DNA from: an uncultured Oscillospiraceae bacterium
Lineage (GTDB): Bacteria > Bacillota > Clostridia > Oscillospirales > Acutalibacteraceae
DNA: 5,620 nt
Reading direction: 5' to 3'
Assembly: GCA_900546735.1 (NCBI GenBank)
Contig: URDW01000131.1
Coordinates: forward strand, 1 to 5,620
A program made the position numbers and the translations under genes. This document shows positions 1-5,620 of the stretch, piece by piece (position 1 is the first letter of the stretch; every line of letters starts with the position of its first letter). The notes under the pieces were generated by a model. It searched no databases and was not told the origin of the DNA. It worked only from the letters and a program-made list of their open reading frames with translations.

Positions 1-37
1 AGTGTCTCGTGGGCTCGGAGATGTGTATAAGAGACAG
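1..37 (+). other. Illumina Nextera transposase adapter (artefact, left end)
   Basis: Positions 4-37 match the Nextera read-2 transposase adapter as I recall it, ending in the 19-base Tn5 mosaic end AGATGTGTATAAGAGACAG (19-37). The first three bases, AGT, are the last three of the reverse complement of the index seen at the right end. This is library DNA left on the contig, not part of the organism. The genome starts at 38. Confidence 0.98.
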
Positions 38-117
38 ATATCACGGTGAGCAGTTGCTGTTTTCAGTGCAAGTTAAATTTGCAGCAGGTTCGGCGGTACC
101 GTCTTTAGGGGGAAAGA
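38..117. other. Short leader before the sialidase gene
   Basis: These 80 bases are the only genomic sequence upstream of the first gene. I see no convincing -35/-10 pair. A strong ribosome binding site, AGGGGG at 107-112, sits 5 bases before the ATG at 118. The sialidase frame has a TAG stop at 106-108, so the gene cannot extend further upstream. Another frame is open from the contig edge to a TGA at 162-164 and could be the tail of an upstream gene overlapping the sialidase start, but 41 codons are too few to decide. Confidence 0.5.
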
Positions 118-1416
118 ATGAAGTTTCAAACAGTTTTTGGACCCGGTCTTGGCGGGCCGTCTGAATATTATCGCATCCCTTCGGCGGTCACCACAAAACA
201 CGGCACCGTTGTTTTGTGCGCGGATGCGCGTTACTGCAGCGGCATGGACAACCCGAACCGTATTGATAAGGTCGTGCGCCGCAGTACAGACGGCGGCAAA
301 ACATGGGGCGATTTTATTGTGGCTGCGCAGGAACACGGCAGCAAGCAGATGCGCTCGTCAGCGGCAATCGACCCGGCCATGGTGTATGTAGAGGCGCTTG
401 ACCGGATTTATATGATCTATTCCCACACGCCTGCCGGCGTCGGCATTCGCAACAGCCGCTGCAGCAGGGGCGAGGATGCGCAGGGCAACCGCATCGTGTG
501 CGGGCGATTTGGGAAATACATACTGAAAGACGGACGGCTTTATAAACGAAACGGTCAGCCAAGTGAATTTTTGGTTTTGTCCAATGGCGACGTTGAAAAA
601 AACGGCAAAAAATACGGCAACATCTATACCGGCAGCCGTTTTCGCGAAATGCCGACTTCAACACTCATGCTTTGCTACAGCGATGATGACGGTGTGACTT
701 GGCAGGGGCACACTTCTTTAAATGCCCAGGTCAAGGAAGATTATATGAGCTTTATCGGCCCCGGACCTGGCTGTGGCATCGTTATTCAAAGCGGTCTTTA
801 CAAGGGGCGTATCGTGCTGCCGATTTATTTTGGTACGCGCATGTTTCCGCTGCGGCTTTCCTGTTGTGTGATCTACAGCGACGATGGCGGCAGGCACTGG
901 CGCCGCGGCGAAACGCCGAACAACACGCGCACGGACGGCGGTAAAAAACTGAACTGCATGACGATCCGTGCCGGGCAGATGCTGACCGAATCCCAGTTGA
1001 TCGAGCAGGATGGCGGCATTTTAAAATATTTTATGCGCAATCACGACAAAGCACGCAGTGTGGCCGTCGCCTACAGCAAAAACGGTGGCGAAAGCTGGGA
1101 AAATTTCCGACTGGATGTCGATTTGCCGCAGCCGATCTGTCAAACTTCTGTTTTGAAGCTGACCGGCACCGAAAAGCCGACGGTTGTTTTGCTGAATCCG
1201 GCAGACCGCCAAAAACGCGAAAACGGAACGGTGCGCCTTTCAGAGGACGACGGCGAGACATTCCCGTACGCCCGTCAGCTGAAAGAGGGCAGTTTCGTAT
1301 ACAGCGCGCTTACACAGCTGCCAAACGGGAACATCGGCGCTGCGTTTGAGCCGGATACAGCTTGCAGAGAAATACTTTTCGCCGAATTTTCGACGGATTG
1401 GATCAAAGGGGAATAA
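118..1416 (+). CDS. Intracellular GH33 exo-alpha-sialidase (neuraminidase)
   Basis: This enzyme should release terminal sialic acid from glycans with retention, using a tyrosine/glutamate pair as nucleophile. Seen in the 432 residues: an N-terminal YRIP motif with first arginine R19; D44 in the loop before Asp-box 1, the likely acid/base; five Asp-boxes (S-x-D-x-G-x-T-W type) at 56-63, 188-195, 254-261, 320-327 and 375-382; E296 and R307 in a segment typical of the active site; R364 or R367 as candidate third arginine; and YSAL with Y395, the likely nucleophile. Residues about 112-180 form the extra segment between boxes 1 and 2 found in Firmicutes sialidases of the NanA/NanB/NanI type. There is no signal peptide, membrane helix or sortase motif, and there are ten cysteines, so it probably works in the cytoplasm, which is unusual for this family. 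The start is fixed by the AGGGGG ribosome site and an upstream in-frame stop. It lies 16 bases before a transporter gene, very likely co-transcribed. Hydrolytic and intramolecular trans-sialidase activity cannot be told apart here. Confidence 0.93.
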   Translation: MKFQTVFGPGLGGPSEYYRIPSAVTTKHGTVVLCADARYCSGMDNPNRIDKVVRRSTDGGKTWGDFIVAAQEHGSKQMRSSAAIDPAMVYVEALDRIYMIYSHTPAGVGIRNSRCSRGEDAQGNRIVCGRFGKYILKDGRLYKRNGQPSEFLVLSNGDVEKNGKKYGNIYTGSRFREMPTSTLMLCYSDDDGVTWQGHTSLNAQVKEDYMSFIGPGPGCGIVIQSGLYKGRIVLPIYFGTRMFPLRLSCCVIYSDDGGRHWRRGETPNNTRTDGGKKLNCMTIRAGQMLTESQLIEQDGGILKYFMRNHDKARSVAVAYSKNGGESWENFRLDVDLPQPICQTSVLKLTGTEKPTVVLLNPADRQKRENGTVRLSEDDGETFPYARQLKEGSFVYSALTQLPNGNIGAAFEPDTACREILFAEFSTDWIKGE

Positions 1417-1420
1417 ACGA

Positions 1421-1425
1421 AAGGA
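1421..1425 (+). promoter_or_regulatory. Ribosome binding site deciding the transporter start
   Basis: AAGGA lies 7 bases before the ATG at 1433. An upstream in-frame ATG at 1346 would lie inside the sialidase gene, add 29 polar residues not expected for this family, and has no comparable site. The start at 1433 is therefore preferred. Confidence 0.75.
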
Positions 1426-1432
1426 TGAGAAG

Positions 1433-3910
1433 ATGGCTAACAATAATTCAAATTTGAAAGCTAAAGCAAAAGAGCTGGTCACGAATGTGCGCCAGCATTG
1501 GAACGAGCCGTCCAATGGGCGTTACATGCCGTTTAAGGAGATCCTTGGTTATGCCGGCGGCGGTATAGGCGTCAAGTTCCTGGCGGTCATGGCCACGAAC
1601 ATGATCCTGTCGTCTACTAACGTGCTGATCGGCAATACACTTGGCGTAGATCCGATCGACATGTATATCCTCTATGTGATTTCGGTCATTGTCAACATTC
1701 CACTGTCCGGTGTACGCGCCAATATTATTGACAATACGCGCAGCAAAGAGGGTAAGTACAGACCCTATATCGTTAAAATGGGCATTCCGAGCGCCATCAT
1801 TACGATCCTGTTCGTTTGGTTCCCTTATCAGCAATTTGGCGCTTTGTTTGGGGAAGGCACCTTTTTCGGACGCGAACGCGCCTATGTGGTCACCTGCGCC
1901 GTTGTGCTGCTTCTGAACTTTGCGCAGCTGTTCTTTTATTATTTCTTTTATGAATCTTACGACAACCTGCTGCACCTGCTTTCCTCCAACACGGAGGAAC
2001 GTGCCGATGTGGCCACGATCAAAGGCGTCATCTACTCCCTGGCGCCGTCTATCCTGAATCTGGCCATGCCGATCATGGCGCAGCTCTTTACCAACAACAA
2101 CATGTACGACATCCGTCTGTACAGATATCTTTATCCGCCGCTTTCGATCCTTTCGGTCATCCTTTGTATTGTTGTGTATGTCAACACAAAGGAAAAGATC
2201 GTGCAGGCCAGAACGCACGTTATCCAAATCAAGTTTATGGATGCGCTGCGTGAAGTTGTGCACAACAAATATTTCTGGGTCATCGCAATGGGCACATGGC
2301 TCAGTTTCCTGGAAACATCGATCGCGGTCATCCTGAACTGGCTGTATAACTACGGCGGTATCTGCAATGGCGGCACATTTTCGCTGATCACGCTTGTCTG
2401 CCAGAATGCCGGTCTGGTCGGTATGCTGCTGGCGCCGTTTTTCATCCATCGGTTTGGCAAGCGCGCTGTGCTGATCATTACGAACGTGATGAATATTGTT
2501 TTCATTGCGCTGATGCTTCCGGTCGTGCAGGTGATCGACATGACAGGTACCAGCGAAAGCTTCTTAAATACATACCTGCCGCTGATCCTTTTGGTCGTTT
2601 GCTTCTGGATGAACAATCTGATGAATGCGTTTGCGCAGATCTTAACGCCTACGATCAACGCAGATATTCGCGATTATCAGCAATATATCAGCGGTGAACG
2701 TATTGACGGCACATTTTTGACCATTACAGCGTTCGGTAATATCATCACGGTGGCGACGAGCGGCATTGTCAACTTCCTGTATGACCGTTTCGGCATCAAC
2801 GAAGAAACGGCGCGTGTTGTGATGCAGGATCCGGAAGTTATGAACCGCACTATGCGCAACGGTTCCGTTGTTGGTGATGTGATAAACGACGCCATTACTG
2901 CCGGAAATGCCAATATTTCCTATTTCTCTCTTTACGACAACGATGTTTTGAAAACGATGCTTACTGTGCTGATCATCGCCTCGATCGGCGGCGCCGTGAT
3001 CAATGTTATCCCGTATTTCTTCTACGATCTGACGGAACTGAAGCAGCAGGGTATGGTCAAGGTGCTGAAAATCCGTGCTTTCTTTGAGGATTTTGGCAAC
3101 AATGCGCTGAGCGACAACGATTTGGTCGAGGTCGTGGATATGGTCAAAACAGCAAACGAGCTGATCGGCCTTTCAGAAACGACCGCTTCCAGGGATGCGA
3201 TCAAAGCGGCGCGCAGAACAAAGGACAAAGCGGCTATAAAACAGGCTAAGGCAGATTACAAAGCCGTTCTTGCCCATAATACGGAGATCAAGCTGGCGCC
3301 GTATGTGCTCAATGAGTTGTCACGTTTTGAAAGCACGCTCGGCCGTATGCAGATCGCCGATGCACACGCGGTTTACGACGTGGGCCTGGCCGGTTTGAAA
3401 AATGTTGACCTGGCGCAGCTCAGACGCGCTTTGCAGGATGCAAAAAAATTACCGAATAAAACGGAAGAAGAAAAAGAGATCCGTAAATATAAGGTGAGAT
3501 TTTGCAGAACACGGATCACGGCCAAAAAATATTACAATAAGTATTATGGCGACAAGATGATCGAAACGCCGGATGATTCCCATTTGAACGAATTGTACAA
3601 TATTGAAGAACGTTACGATGCGGAAGAAGACGTGCTTTACAAAAAACTGTTCGATGCGCAGGAAAAGAAGGACAAACAGGCGGTACAGCAGCTGCGTGCG
3701 CAGATCAAGGAACTGAAAGAAAAGTTCAAAGCGCTCAACAAAGAGATCACGCAGGAGCAGGACCGCAGGCTTTCTTATACACGTTCAGCCAAACCGTATC
3801 TGGACGCGCAAAAGGTGCTGCGCCAGGCAGAAAACTATACGCACTTTGATGAGATCAAAGCGCAGTACGGTGCCGCCAAAGAACGTATGGAAGCTTTGGT
3901 TCAGGCGTAA
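1433..3910 (+). CDS. GPH-family MFS sugar/glycoside transporter with long C-terminal extension
   Basis: A membrane transporter of the glycoside-pentoside-hexuronide family (MelB relatives), which usually moves sugars with a cation. Of 825 residues, about 30-535 form the transport core with twelve predicted membrane segments, roughly 41-63, 74-97, 113-133, 152-175, 195-220, 235-252, 280-305, 317-338, 345-368, 380-405, 428-450 and 508-531. Two family signatures are clear: D100-N-T-R-S-K-E-G-K-Y-R-P in the loop after segment 2, and ADIRDYQQYISGERIDGTF around 410-428 before segment 11. A loop of about 57 residues (451-507) between segments 11 and 12 should face outward. Residues 536-825 are charged, helix-prone and have no membrane segment; they should lie in the cytoplasm. 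Family members are normally about 450-500 residues, so the tail is extra. The gene follows the sialidase by 16 bases and is followed by a terminator. Substrate is not readable; the neighbour suggests a sialylated sugar or sialic acid derivative (inference). Confidence 0.87.
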   Translation: MANNNSNLKAKAKELVTNVRQHWNEPSNGRYMPFKEILGYAGGGIGVKFLAVMATNMILSSTNVLIGNTLGVDPIDMYILYVISVIVNIPLSGVRANIIDNTRSKEGKYRPYIVKMGIPSAIITILFVWFPYQQFGALFGEGTFFGRERAYVVTCAVVLLLNFAQLFFYYFFYESYDNLLHLLSSNTEERADVATIKGVIYSLAPSILNLAMPIMAQLFTNNNMYDIRLYRYLYPPLSILSVILCIVVYVNTKEKIVQARTHVIQIKFMDALREVVHNKYFWVIAMGTWLSFLETSIAVILNWLYNYGGICNGGTFSLITLVCQNAGLVGMLLAPFFIHRFGKRAVLIITNVMNIVFIALMLPVVQVIDMTGTSESFLNTYLPLILLVVCFWMNNLMNAFAQILTPTINADIRDYQQYISGERIDGTFLTITAFGNIITVATSGIVNFLYDRFGINEETARVVMQDPEVMNRTMRNGSVVGDVINDAITAGNANISYFSLYDNDVLKTMLTVLIIASIGGAVINVIPYFFYDLTELKQQGMVKVLKIRAFFEDFGNNALSDNDLVEVVDMVKTANELIGLSETTASRDAIKAARRTKDKAAIKQAKADYKAVLAHNTEIKLAPYVLNELSRFESTLGRMQIADAHAVYDVGLAGLKNVDLAQLRRALQDAKKLPNKTEEEKEIRKYKVRFCRTRITAKKYYNKYYGDKMIETPDDSHLNELYNIEERYDAEEDVLYKKLFDAQEKKDKQAVQQLRAQIKELKEKFKALNKEITQEQDRRLSYTRSAKPYLDAQKVLRQAENYTHFDEIKAQYGAAKERMEALVQA
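3038..3907 (+). other. C-terminal helical cytoplasmic extension of the transporter
   Basis: This part encodes transporter residues 536-825. It is rich in Lys, Glu, Ala, Arg and Gln, with coiled-coil-like stretches around 585-615 and 725-785. Two stretches resemble each other: KDKAAIKQAKADYK (597-610) and KDKQAVQQLRAQIK (746-759), sharing 7 of 14 residues. I recognise no named domain; it does not look like the EIIA-type regulatory tail found on some GPH permeases such as LacS, since it lacks an evident globular fold or conserved histidine motif. It may serve in regulation, oligomerisation or docking of a partner enzyme. Confidence 0.7.
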
Positions 3911-3929
3911 AAGCAAATATATCGTACAT

Positions 3930-3962
3930 AAAAGACAGCAGAAAAAATCTGCTGTCTTTTTT
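3930..3962 (+). terminator. Intrinsic (rho-independent) terminator
   Basis: A perfect 11-base-pair stem, AAAGACAGCAG (3931-3941) with CTGCTGTCTTT (3949-3959), extends by one A-T pair (3930/3960). The loop is 7 bases (3942-3948), and a run of six T follows at 3957-3962. It begins 19 bases after the transporter stop codon and should end the sialidase-transporter transcript, separating it from the NEAT operon. Confidence 0.93.
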
Positions 3963-4018
3963 GTTGCCTTGAAAAAGTTTGACAGGGCAAACATTGACGG
4001 CTGCTTGATAGGAAATCA

Positions 4019-4047
4019 TTGACAATGCGCAAATATTAGTGTAGACT
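4019..4047 (+). promoter_or_regulatory. Sigma-A type promoter of the NEAT operon
   Basis: An exact -35 box TTGACA (4019-4024) is separated by 17 bases from TAGACT (4042-4047), which matches 4 of 6 bases of the -10 consensus, including T, A and the final T. The start site should be near 4053-4055, inside the operator-like repeat array, so a bound repressor would block polymerase. Confidence 0.75.
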
Positions 4048-4067
4048 AACTGATTAGTCGGGACTAT
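4036..4067 (+). promoter_or_regulatory. Operator array of alternating half-sites, possible DtxR/IdeR-type iron box
   Basis: Four 5-base half-sites alternate in direction with exactly 4 bases between them: TTAGT (4036-4040), ACTAA (4045-4049), TTAGT (4054-4058) and ACTAT (4063-4067, last base differs from ACTAA). The middle two lie within a perfect palindrome, GACTAA-CTGA-TTAGTC (4044-4059). The array covers the -10 box and the likely transcription start, as expected of a repressor site. The 19 bases at 4036-4054, TTAGTGTAGACTAACTGAT, match the known DtxR/IdeR consensus TTAGGTTAGGCTAACCTAA at 13 of 19 positions. Combined with the NEAT gene downstream, iron repression is the most likely reading. 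A MarR or TetR family regulator is an alternative. No regulator gene is in the window. Confidence 0.6.
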
Positions 4068-4098
4068 CCAGGCTCGAAAATAAGAAAAACAATTCAGG

Positions 4099-4104
4099 AA
4101 AGGA
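4099..4104 (+). promoter_or_regulatory. Ribosome binding site of the NEAT gene
   Basis: AAAGGA lies 8 bases before the ATG at 4113, within the purine run at 4096-4106. It supports this start, which gives a complete signal peptide. Confidence 0.8.
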
Positions 4105-4112
4105 AATAACGA

Positions 4113-4724
4113 ATGAAAAAAACTCTTATCGCAGTATTTTTTATAATTGCTTTACTGTGTGTGCCGCAAACGGCTATGGCTGCGGCCACTGACGACGGTA
4201 CATACAAAGTCTCCATTCAGCTTTGGCATGCGGAAAAGGATGAGGAGTCCATGGGCAATTCTTTTATTGCCCCGGTCGCGCAGATCAAAGTTGAAAACGG
4301 CCAAAAGACCATTACCGTAGTCTCCAGTGAATCGGTCGACAATTTCCAGTTCTGGTACTATACCGATGGCTCTGTAAACGGCGAGACAGCGGCTGCGCAG
4401 ATGCAGGAAAATGTTGTGATCAATGGCACAACTTATCCGATAGGGTTTACGTTTCCCTTGGTAACGGATGCGGAATATGTCGGTGTGAAATTTCAGGCGT
4501 CTATTATGCCGATCTCGCCGTCTGCGCGTGTAAAGATCGACTATTCCACTTTGCAGCCGGTTTCAGACGGTGCAAAAAGCGGTGGCGCTGTGGTACAGCT
4601 GAACACGGATTCCGGCGATTATTCGGCAATGTGGACCGCAACAGGCGTGACAGCGGGCATCGTTTTGCTTTCTGCCCTGATCGGGGGTCTTTCTGCACGC
4701 AAGGGCAAAAAGAAAAAAGTCTGA
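4113..4724 (+). CDS. Secreted membrane-anchored NEAT-like domain protein (putative heme binding)
   Basis: NEAT domains are surface immunoglobulin-like folds that bind or pass on heme in Gram-positive bacteria. The 203-residue protein has a signal peptide (MKKT then a hydrophobic stretch to about 19, likely cut after AMA at 23 or AAA at 25), a NEAT-like domain at about 28-150, a short Ser/Gly linker, a membrane helix at about 173-195 and a KGKKKKV cytoplasmic end. Support for the family: DGTYKVSIQLWHA, then EESMGN (the conserved S-M of the lip region), VAQIKVENGQKTITV, FQFWYY, and the closing strands EYVGVKFQASIMP and ARVKIDYSTLQPV. The classical heme-ligand pair YxxxY is not present on the last strands; M132 is a possible axial ligand. 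Anchoring is by the helix rather than an LPXTG sortase motif. It is first in an operon with an ABC transporter subunit 24 bases downstream and sits behind an iron-box-like operator, which fits heme acquisition or sensing. The family call rests on pattern recognition without a profile search. Confidence 0.75.
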   Translation: MKKTLIAVFFIIALLCVPQTAMAAATDDGTYKVSIQLWHAEKDEESMGNSFIAPVAQIKVENGQKTITVVSSESVDNFQFWYYTDGSVNGETAAAQMQENVVINGTTYPIGFTFPLVTDAEYVGVKFQASIMPISPSARVKIDYSTLQPVSDGAKSGGAVVQLNTDSGDYSAMWTATGVTAGIVLLSALIGGLSARKGKKKKV

Positions 4725-4733
4725 CAGATACAG

Positions 4734-4740
4734 AAAGAGG
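4734..4740 (+). promoter_or_regulatory. Ribosome binding site for a GTG start
   Basis: AAAGAGG ends 8 bases before the GTG at 4749, a normal distance. The ATG at 4744 is too close to it and runs into TGA after two codons, so GTG 4749 is the likely start of the ABC transporter gene. The next in-frame candidate, TTG at 4764, lacks a site at good distance. Confidence 0.7.
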
Positions 4741-4748
4741 TTTATGGC

Positions 4749-5573
4749 GTGATAAAAACAAATTTGATCAATCAGGTCAGCCAGTCTAAAAAGTATATTG
4801 CGCTTACTGTTTTGGCGCAGTGGGTCAAGCTGGTGGCCAATGTGGTGATGATGTTTTGCATTGCAAACATGATCGGCAGGCTTGCGTCCGGCGAAAGGCC
4901 GCAGATCGGTGCGGTTTTGCTGCTTGCCGGCGCCGGCATATGTGTGCTGCTTGTGCGTTATTTTTGCAGCATGGCGGTTGCACGCACGTCCTTTCTGGCT
5001 TCGGCAGAAGTCAAAAAGGTGCTGCGCGGCAAGCTTTACAACAAATTGACGCGTCTGGGCGCATCGTATCATGAAAAGGTGTCCACTTCCGAAATCGTGC
5101 AGGTGTTTGTGGAAGGTGTGGACCAGCTGGAACTCTATTTCGGTAAATATCTGCCGCAGTTTTTCTACAGTATGTTAGCGCCGCTGACACTTTTTGTCAT
5201 TGTCGGCATGATGAACTGGACGGTTGCGGTGGTTTTATTAATCTGTGTACCGCTGATACCGGTATCCATTATTGCCGTGCAGAAATTTGCAAAGAAAATG
5301 CTGGCAAAATACTGGGGAACATACACAGAGCTTGGTGACTCCTTTTTGGAAAGCCTTCAGGGACTGACAACCTTAAAAATATACAGTGCCGATGAACGCT
5401 ATGCGAAAAAAATGGATGAGGAAGCCGAAAAGTTCAGAAAAGTGACAATGCGTGTGCTGATTATGCAGTTGAATTCCATCAGTATCATGGATTTGGTGGC
5501 ATACGGCGGTGCGGCACTCGGTATTGCACTCAGCCTTTTGAAATTAAAAAACGGTGCAGTTACACTGACGGAG
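4749..5573 (+). CDS. CydD-like ABC transporter, permease half (3' truncated by contig end)
   Basis: Only the membrane domain of a type I (exporter fold) ABC half-transporter is present: 275 genuine residues of an expected 550-600. The ATP-binding domain, with Walker A, signature and Walker B motifs, would lie beyond the contig. Membrane segments are visible at about 17-43, 53-78, 138-157, 158-177 and 241-262, with long cytoplasmic helices between them. Segments such as DQLELYFGKYLPQFFYSMLA (125-144), PLIPVSII (168-175) and ESLQGLTTLKIYSADE (201-216) are typical of the CydD/CydC subfamily. CydDC is known for cytochrome bd assembly, with thiol and heme transport both proposed, so pairing with a NEAT protein points to heme or porphyrin movement (inference). 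A partner CydC-like half-transporter would be expected next. The gene starts with GTG 24 bases after the NEAT gene, in the same operon. From codon 276 the reading frame runs into adapter sequence, so the residues LSLIHISEPTRH and the TGA at 5610-5612 are not biological. Confidence 0.87.
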
Positions 5574-5620
5574 CTGTCTCTTATACACATCTCCGAGCCC
5601 ACGAGACACTGAGCGATCTC
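5574..5620 (-). other. Illumina Nextera adapter, i7 index and P7 start (artefact, right end)
   Basis: Positions 5574-5607 are the exact reverse complement of 4-37: the Tn5 mosaic end CTGTCTCTTATACACATCT followed by CCGAGCCCACGAGAC. Next comes ACTGAGCG (5608-5615), which I recall as a Nextera i7 index (N724), then ATCTC (5616-5620), the first bases of the P7 sequence. Nothing here belongs to the organism. Confidence 0.98.

Larger units (their letters stand above)
3963..4112 (+). other. Intergenic regulatory region before the NEAT operon
   Basis: This 150-base non-coding stretch holds the promoter and operator-like repeats listed separately, then an A-rich leader of about 50 bases ending in the ribosome binding site. 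A second exact TTGACA occurs at 3979-3984 and a TTGACG at 3994-3999, but neither has a good -10 at normal spacing. CATTGACAATG at 4017-4027 is a small perfect palindrome with a one-base centre covering the -35. I see no structure resembling a riboswitch. Confidence 0.7.

Noticed and set aside
94..101. Palindrome CGGTACCG as operator before the sialidase
   Set aside because: Eight bases is too short to distinguish from chance, and no promoter is visible around it.
1346..1432. N-terminal extension of the transporter starting at ATG 1346
   Set aside because: It overlaps the sialidase coding sequence by 71 bases, lacks a good ribosome site and adds residues not seen in the family. The ATG at 1433 has AAGGA at proper distance.
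1448..2449. 333-codon open frame on the minus strand opposite the transporter gene
   Set aside because: It lies fully antisense to a clear membrane protein gene. Its product is rich in Asp, Arg and His in the pattern expected of a reversed hydrophobic coding sequence, and it matches no family I know.
3979..4010. Second promoter using TTGACA at 3979-3984
   Set aside because: The nearest -10-like sequence, TTGATA at 4005-4010, is 20 bases away, which is too far for a normal sigma-A promoter.
4563..5072. 169-codon minus-strand open frame across the NEAT and ABC genes
   Set aside because: It spans the end of one good gene and the start of another on the opposite strand and has no recognisable domain or start signal; it is a shadow frame.
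1..5610. Transposon or linear element bounded by 37-base terminal inverted repeats with Tn5-like ends
   Set aside because: The repeats are Nextera adapter with index and P7 bases attached. No transposase or target-site duplication is present.

Overview
This looks like a short metagenomic contig from a strict or facultative anaerobe of the Firmicutes, probably a gut clostridium of the Oscillospiraceae type. The placement is an inference from Shine-Dalgarno style, moderate GC, gene families (GH33 sialidase, very long GPH permease, NEAT protein) and tight same-strand gene packing; no marker gene is present. Both ends are sequencing-library adapter, not genome: positions 1-37 and 5574-5620 match the Illumina Nextera transposase adapter, and part of an index and P7 sequence is visible at the right end. 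The genomic part is 38-5573.

Left unit (118-3910, + strand): a GH33 exo-sialidase without a signal peptide (118-1416), then after 16 bases an 825-residue transporter of the GPH/MFS family (1433-3910) with about 290 extra charged, helical residues at its C-terminus. The pair suggests uptake of a sialylated glycoside or sugar followed by cleavage inside the cell. A strong intrinsic terminator (3930-3962) closes this unit.

Right unit (about 4019 onward, + strand): a sigma-A type promoter overlaps an array of alternating 5-base half-sites (TTAGT / ACTAA) spaced exactly 9 bases apart, part of which resembles a DtxR/IdeR iron box. It drives a secreted, membrane-anchored protein with a NEAT-like (heme-binding family) domain (4113-4724). 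After 24 bases comes the membrane half of a CydD-like ABC transporter (4749-5573), cut off by the contig end before its ATPase domain. Together these read as an iron-regulated heme-handling operon. Regulation and substrate are inferences.

The most interesting item is the right unit: an iron-box-like operator, a NEAT protein anchored by a transmembrane helix and lacking the classical tyrosine pair, and an exporter-type ABC subunit. The main caution is the adapter ends, which create false protein tails and imitate transposon terminal inverted repeats.
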